A stretch of DNA of 64,000 nt from Bettongia penicillata ogilbyi (taxonomy: Eukaryota; Chordata; Mammalia; Diprotodontia; Potoroidae), in the NCBI GenBank assembly GCA_023548195.1, contig JAJHZJ010000694.1, forward strand, positions 2,820,501 through 2,884,500, in the 5' to 3' direction. Made by a program: the position numbers and the translations under genes. The notes below the pieces were generated by a model. That model saw only the letters and a list, made by a program, of their open reading frames with translations. It did not search any database and was not told where the DNA came from. Shown here in pieces: positions 59,111-64,000 of this stretch; the first letter of the stretch is position 1, and every line of letters begins with the position of its first letter.

Positions 59111-59479
59111 TATAAAACTGTAAGCAACATGCCTTAGTACAAAGAGACCTCAAGAAGATTTTAGTTCTGTATCACGGGCACTTAACCTCCTGGAGCTCTA
59201 GGCTAGAGGTATCCTACTGGCAGGGCTACATTAAGCCCTGACAGCTGAGCTGGAGCAAGATTAAAATGTAATTAGGAAGTATTTAACAAAGTAAATAAAA
59301 ATGTAATACAAGATAGATAATGTTAATTTGTGGTTTTCTAAGGGCTAAGGTCAGGGATCTGTTTTTTATTTAAATTTGACCATAATCTAGAAAATTTCTA
59401 AGATTCTTGGTGGAAGAGAAGGTGCTGATTAGCACTGGCAGAAGGAGTTTCTTCATCTAGGACTTCTCCCTACGAATGA

Positions 59480-59690
59480 AATTACAGGATTGAACCTCAT
59501 AACCCTGTGATTTGGGTGACATTGTTATCTTCATTCCATAGATGAAGCTGCTGAGTCTCAGAAATAAAAGAGCTTGAGGTCCTCTCTTAAAGTGACCGGC
59601 TAGGAAATGCTTGATACGGGATTGAACCCAGGTTTCCCTGAGTCCATGTCCAGCAATGATCAGTAACCCCATGGTGTCTATCCTCCTTCA
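59480..59690 (-). repeat. MIR-type SINE, antisense
   Basis: 'ttatcttcattccatagatg', 'gggattgaacccaggtttcc'. Confidence 0.65.
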
Positions 59691-60259
59691 CTTGTGCTAC
59701 ATGATCAGTTTTCCCTGTTGTAGTGTGCATGTCCTTGTTGCCACATTTTGTTACTTTTTACATGTAATCCCTCATTGCTAATATATTCCAGCCTGCTTAC
59801 ATCTACCATAATCTTTGAATTTCCTGAAATCTTAGCGTTCTAAGCTTTGTCGCAATGAAAAACTATTTTTAAGCAGCGGGTGAAAAATAATTTATAAAAT
59901 TGGAATATGATAAAAATTCACATATTATTATGCTTTAGAACTTTCAAAGGAAAAATTGTTCTATACAAATGTGATTACTTTCGTTTTCATGAATTGTAAG
60001 AAATGTCAAGGGAGTGTTTTGTATCTTCATTTTCCGTATACATTTGATTTATTTGGTAATTTATATAGTCTTAGATATTAGTAGTGTACAATTACTTCTC
60101 ATTTTAAAATTATAATTTAAGCCGAGTTAAAAAGGACTAACCCAAACCATGATACAGAAAATGAGAGTACACTACAATGTCCACAAGAATTGATAAGAGA
60201 ACATAGTGGTTCTTTACAATAATCATCCCAAGTAATTAAATTGAGAAGTACTGAAACTA

Positions 60260-60440
60260 TTGAGAATATCAGAATTCAAGACCCGGCTCCGTTATCTGCT
60301 AGGTATTTGACCAGGGGACAGGCCAGTCAACTGCTTGGAGCTTCAATTTACCTGCAAGATGAGGATAATAGTACTTGTACTCTCTATTGCAAACCATTGT
60401 GGCTAGGGTAACATTTTGTAAATCTTAAAACTATTTTAAA
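60260..60440 (+). repeat. MIR-type SINE
   Basis: 'aattcaagacccggctccgt', 'tacctgcaagatgaggataa', 'taaatcttaaaactatttta'. Confidence 0.6.
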
Positions 60441-60954
60441 AAATGAGTTGTTGGGAAAAGGAAAATCTGGAAAAAAGATTTAAATATTTAGGGTTTGTTA
60501 TTTATCTTTCTTCTGGCCTCCGCTTTGTTGTGTTCATAGTAGACATTAAAAATCAGCATCAGGAAAGTTAAATGGGGAAAGGACTTGGTAATAGGAAGGC
60601 ATAAAACTGAAGGTTGGTGTTCTTTTTGGAAAAAAATAGTATCAGTAAAAGAGAAAAGTCATATAGATGAGGAGAAAGAACTGTTTAGAAAAACATGTGA
60701 ATTCCTCTCATCCTTTAAAATATGAATTATACAATAGTATATTATATTAGTATATTATATTGCTTTGTATAATCTCTGTTCTTTACTGTATTTTAAAAAT
60801 TAGTAAATGTTAAATAATAATCTCAGAAAAAGGGTACTCAGCACTATCTGGAAAATGTTTTCATTTCTGATGAAAATGAATTTTTTATTTGGAGATCTTT
60901 AGGAATAGTAAGCCTGAGATTTCTGTTTATTCCTATTTTATTTTTATTTTTCAG

Positions 60955-61027
60955 AAAGAGTTTTTTATTGAATTGAGCTTAAATACAGGACAACTGGGTA
61001 TTGATGATGCTACACAAGTGCCTCCTG
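60955..61027 (+). CDS. TBC1D19: TBC1D19 coding exon 9
   Basis: 73 nt behind a long pyrimidine tract ending TTTTCAG. It encodes KEFFIELSLNTGQLGIDDAT then QVPP plus one base of a glutamate codon; the donor is GTAAGT. Phase 0 in, phase 1 out. Confidence 0.93.
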
Positions 61028-62356
61028 GTAAGTGTTTTTCTGCTAAGTGAAATATAATATTGATAAATGGTCTTCTTTTATATGCTCATCTTATTTTAAA
61101 TTAGCCCTTTAACCTTTTACTTTAAAAATCAAAATGTATTTTCTTATCATTATGTTGTTAAGAAATGCTACATAAGACATTGATATGGAATCTTATCAGT
61201 TATAAGGGATTTTATAATTTTTTTCTTAGAAACCATCTTTTCAAAAGTTATTAGTGATAAAGACTGGACTTGTGATTTTAAAGGTTATTAGGCTTGCAAA
61301 CTTAATTTTTGGGCAAAACTTACATGGTTTGAACTCCAGGTTCCCCCTCGTAGTCATCACTATTCATTTGTACTGTCCTTAATATCATTAAGGTAGGTAA
61401 ACAATGACTTCTGCTTAAAGTAAAATAAGGTTAAAAATTATGTTTATGGAGACCTTAATTATGCAGATTTCTTCAATTTTTGAATTCTCCTTACTTCTAT
61501 AATTTAAATTTATATCTATAAATTTCTAAGTTTAAATTGTAGCTGAAAAGGGTTTGGACTTGTCTTTCAAATCAATTCATGTGTAAGTTATTTTATTTAT
61601 TATCTTGTTCATATTTTATCATTTCTGCAGTTTTCAGCTTATTTACAAATACAGTATGGAAAAATCCTGCCATTGAAAATATATCTGACAACTTAATAAA
61701 CTGAGTATGTTTTTTTCTTCTACTGGTCCTATTTTATATGTACACAAACTCACATAAATTTTTTCTTACACGTGTTTATCATGGTACCAACACTGGAGAA
61801 TAGGGCTAATACTCTTTTCTTAGGTAGTCTTGCTTCTTCTTTATAACTTTGAGGGACATATCTGTGTTGGCCAAATCATTGTAATACTAATACTTATTAT
61901 ATTAGAATTCTGGTGAGTATATATATTACTAGCATCCTAAAGTTCTCAGTGGAAAAAAGTCAGTGCTTGGTGATAAATCTTAAGATACCAGGAGTCATTG
62001 TTTATATCAAAAGTATACTTGTGTGAAAATATACAATTAATAGATAATTCCAGTTTTAGTAACTCTTTTTGCTTCCTCTTTTCAGTGAGATCAGTAATTA
62101 TCTTAGGAGGAGAGGAAAGTAGATTTATTCTTTCTTTTGCATGTATTTTTAGAATTTGCTCAGGTGAGGCCCCAACTTTATATAAGTTTAGACAACTTGG
62201 AAAAAGGAACTTTCTATATAAAAGAATGGCCATTGTCACTAGAGATAAATATTTTAATGTGGTCCATTATATAGTAGCATCCATATTTGTAAATGCCTAA
62301 ACATAATGTTGTAGGGCATTTTCTATCTCATTACGTTATTTTCTCTCCAAACTCAG
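61028..62356. other. Intron 9, no recognised feature
   Basis: AT-rich. Overlapping frames at 61946-62300 on both strands have no recognisable product or splice support. Confidence 0.45.
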
Positions 62357-62395
62357 AGCTTTTTGAAAATGAACATGTACGGCTTGGACAAAAAG
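62357..62395 (+). CDS. TBC1D19: TBC1D19 coding exon 10 (39 nt, last exon in window)
   Basis: 39 nt after AAACTCAG. It completes the glutamate and encodes LFENEHVRLGQK plus the first base of the next codon; the donor is GTAAGT. Phase 1 at both ends, so it is symmetric. The continuation toward the TBC domain (expected soon after this point) is not in the remaining 1.6 kb. Confidence 0.9.
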
Positions 62396-63220
62396 GTAAG
62401 TTAGAGTTTTAACTTTCATAAATTCTGAAGAATTTAGAATTCCCTAAAGAAATGTTTATATTCAGCATGATTACCAAATAATCTATTCCCTAAAAAGTTA
62501 AGAACCTAAGGAGGCAATGCATATAACTGTAGATAATAAAAATATAATGAAAATGTGTGTAGACAAAAAAGAGCTCTTCTTTTGTTTTAGCTCTAGTTAA
62601 AATGGCAGCTGAAAAACTCCACTAAAAAAGAAATAAAAAGCACAGACACATGTCTTTATGATGATAATTTAACCCATGCTACCTTTGAATTTTATTTTAA
62701 GATCAAGGAAACCTGTTTTGTCTTGGATACACACACATTTCATTAGCGTTAATAGGAATTATGCACATGCATCAGGGGAAAATATAACAATAATACTTCC
62801 AGATGATTCTTCTCAGACGTAAGATTTAACAGCTGATTCAGCTAGTAGAGCCTTTCAGAATATTTTTCCCTTAGTTAAGTGAAATTTTTCCTGATTTTAA
62901 TGAATTTGATATTTTTTTTTAAAGCACAGACATCTGTGATGTCAATGTAGATGTTTTATAGTATTACACAGTTAGAGTCCTAAATCCAAATGCAATAATT
63001 ATCTTTTAAAAAATCTTATTTGTAAGATTTCATTTTCATTCTGTAAAACCTTTGTCTTAAATACAGAGTAAAAGATGGTCTTGTCCTTGCTTGTTAGCAT
63101 TCATTTTTGTAACTAGAGCTCAACAGACTTTTGTTTTCTCTGGCCATATCCTTCTTCCCTTTTATTAACAGTATAGCTTTTATTACCTCTATAAAATAAT
63201 AGTAATAATGATAGTTAAAG
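62396..63220. other. Start of intron 10, no recognised feature
   Basis: AT-rich DNA. I searched for the next TBC1D19 exon here and did not find it. Confidence 0.5.
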
Positions 63221-63224
63221 TTTA

Positions 63225-63450
63225 CATAACAATTTATTATTTGCAAAGTGTTTTAGATATACATCTAATTTGATCCTAATTTGATCAAAGTAACCCTGTG
63301 AGACAGATGTATTTATCATTCTCATTTTGTATATGAGGAAACTGAGGCTTGGAGAAATTAAGTCACCTACCTACTGTCACAAAGCTAAGTAAGTATCAGT
63401 AGTGGAGTTTGAATCAGAGCTCTTTCTACTATGCTAAGTTTCTTAACCAG
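63225..63450 (-). repeat. MIR-type SINE, antisense
   Basis: 'tttgcaaagtgttttagata', 'atatgaggaaactgaggctt', 'gagtttgaatcagagctctt'. Confidence 0.75.
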
Positions 63451-63459
63451 AGGTCACAG

Positions 63460-63575
63460 ACTGTGTGTATGTATATATACTTGCATGTCTATATATACAT
63501 ATAATTTACATATACAGTTATGTATAATTTACACATACATATGTGTGTGATGCATACATACATATACACACATAT
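63460..63575. repeat. TG/TA/CA microsatellite
   Basis: Degenerate alternating purine-pyrimidine run. Confidence 0.8.
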
Positions 63576-64000
63576 AACTTTCTCAATGTAATTGGTTTCT
63601 TTTTTAATCCAATATAATTCATTTTATACATTAAAAATTATTCTGAGAAGGGCTCCATTGGCTTTACCAGTCTTCCTTATGAAACAAAAAAAAGTTAAGA
63701 ACCCCTACACTACATCACATTGTCATCTGAAAATAGTTCTTTTTAATAACATGTTAGTGAGATGCTCATGTCTTTATCTTTATCTCTTTTTAGTATTTAT
63801 CTTTCACAATAGCTGGAAAACTTTCTTAACTTAAAAAAAATTAAATCTTGAAGGAACTTAATTTTAGGAAGTGTGAAAGAAAGTGTGATTTGATTTGACC
63901 TGGAATCTTAAAATGACTTCGTACCTCTGAAAACTCTTTTCATTGAGTATTAGTCCCGTAAATTGTTGTAGAAGTGGGGTAGACCTTAGGCAGATAATAT

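Larger units (their letters stand above)
17423..62395 (+). other. TBC1D19: TBC1D19 gene, 5' half (coding exons 1-10, partial)
   Basis: Ten exons joined by AG acceptors and GT donors (one GC) give a continuous reading frame of 703 nt. I recognise the product as TBC1D19, a TBC-domain protein of about 526 residues in human. The family acts as GTPase-activating proteins for Rab GTPases; TBC1D19 itself is poorly characterised, so GAP activity is inferred. The window covers roughly residues 1-234, which precede the TBC domain. The catalytic Arg/Gln fingers are therefore outside this window. Exon phases at the 3' ends are 0,1,2,0,0,1,0,0,1,1, all mutually compatible. Exons 5, 8 and 10 are symmetric and could be skipped without a frameshift. 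No further exon was found between 62396 and 64000. In human the gene lies between CCKAR and STIM2 (from memory); neither is visible here. Confidence 0.93.

Noticed and set aside
1..64000. CRISPR arrays, operons, riboswitches or a prokaryotic/viral gene system
   Set aside because: No spaced direct repeats or dense coding. The window is vertebrate genomic DNA with one split gene and transposable elements.

Overview
The window is AT-rich mammalian nuclear DNA, almost certainly from a marsupial. The repeats point to this: MIR/CORE-type tRNA SINEs, a WSINE-like family, many L2 fragments, a CR1/L3 remnant, an RTE remnant, and L1-like/HAL1 elements whose 5' UTR opens with the marsupial-type GGAGCCAAGATGGCGGAGTAG start. 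I cannot name the species.

One host gene is present: the 5' half of TBC1D19 on the + strand. I resolve ten consecutive coding exons (17423-17521, 34464-34536, 35326-35371, 41290-41365, 45757-45831, 48691-48754, 49850-49896, 55807-55917, 60955-61027, 62357-62395). They total 703 nt, or 234 codons plus one base, with every splice phase consistent. This is the N-terminal region ahead of the TBC (Rab-GAP-like) domain, whose exons must lie beyond base 64000. Intron 6 uses a GC-AG pair.

Layout. 1-15490 is intergenic and repeat-filled. It includes a nested stack: an L2 hosts a solo LTR, which in turn hosts an antisense 3'-truncated L1/HAL1. 15501-17185 is a 1.7-kb almost pure pyrimidine (TTCC/CCCT) tract. 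It ends about 100 bp before a CpG-rich TBC1D19 promoter carrying an RFX-type X-box, followed by exon 1. Intron 1 (17-34 kb) holds two further copies of exon 1: a 65-bp inverted fragment at 18630-18694, and a diverged but open forward copy of promoter plus exon at 19138-19422 that keeps the X-box, an ATG, 33 codons and a consensus donor. Intron 3 carries a full-length 2,991-bp HAL1 (ORF1 only) with perfect 15-bp target-site duplications and three tandem monomers in its 5' UTR. The remaining introns are filled with old L2, L1, SINE and simple repeats.

The most interesting material is the three-copy exon-1/promoter cluster, which suggests an alternative first exon and a possible promoter-proximal foldback RNA. 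I saw no CRISPR array, operon, prokaryotic gene or intact viral gene. Repeat family names rest on recognition, not on a database search.
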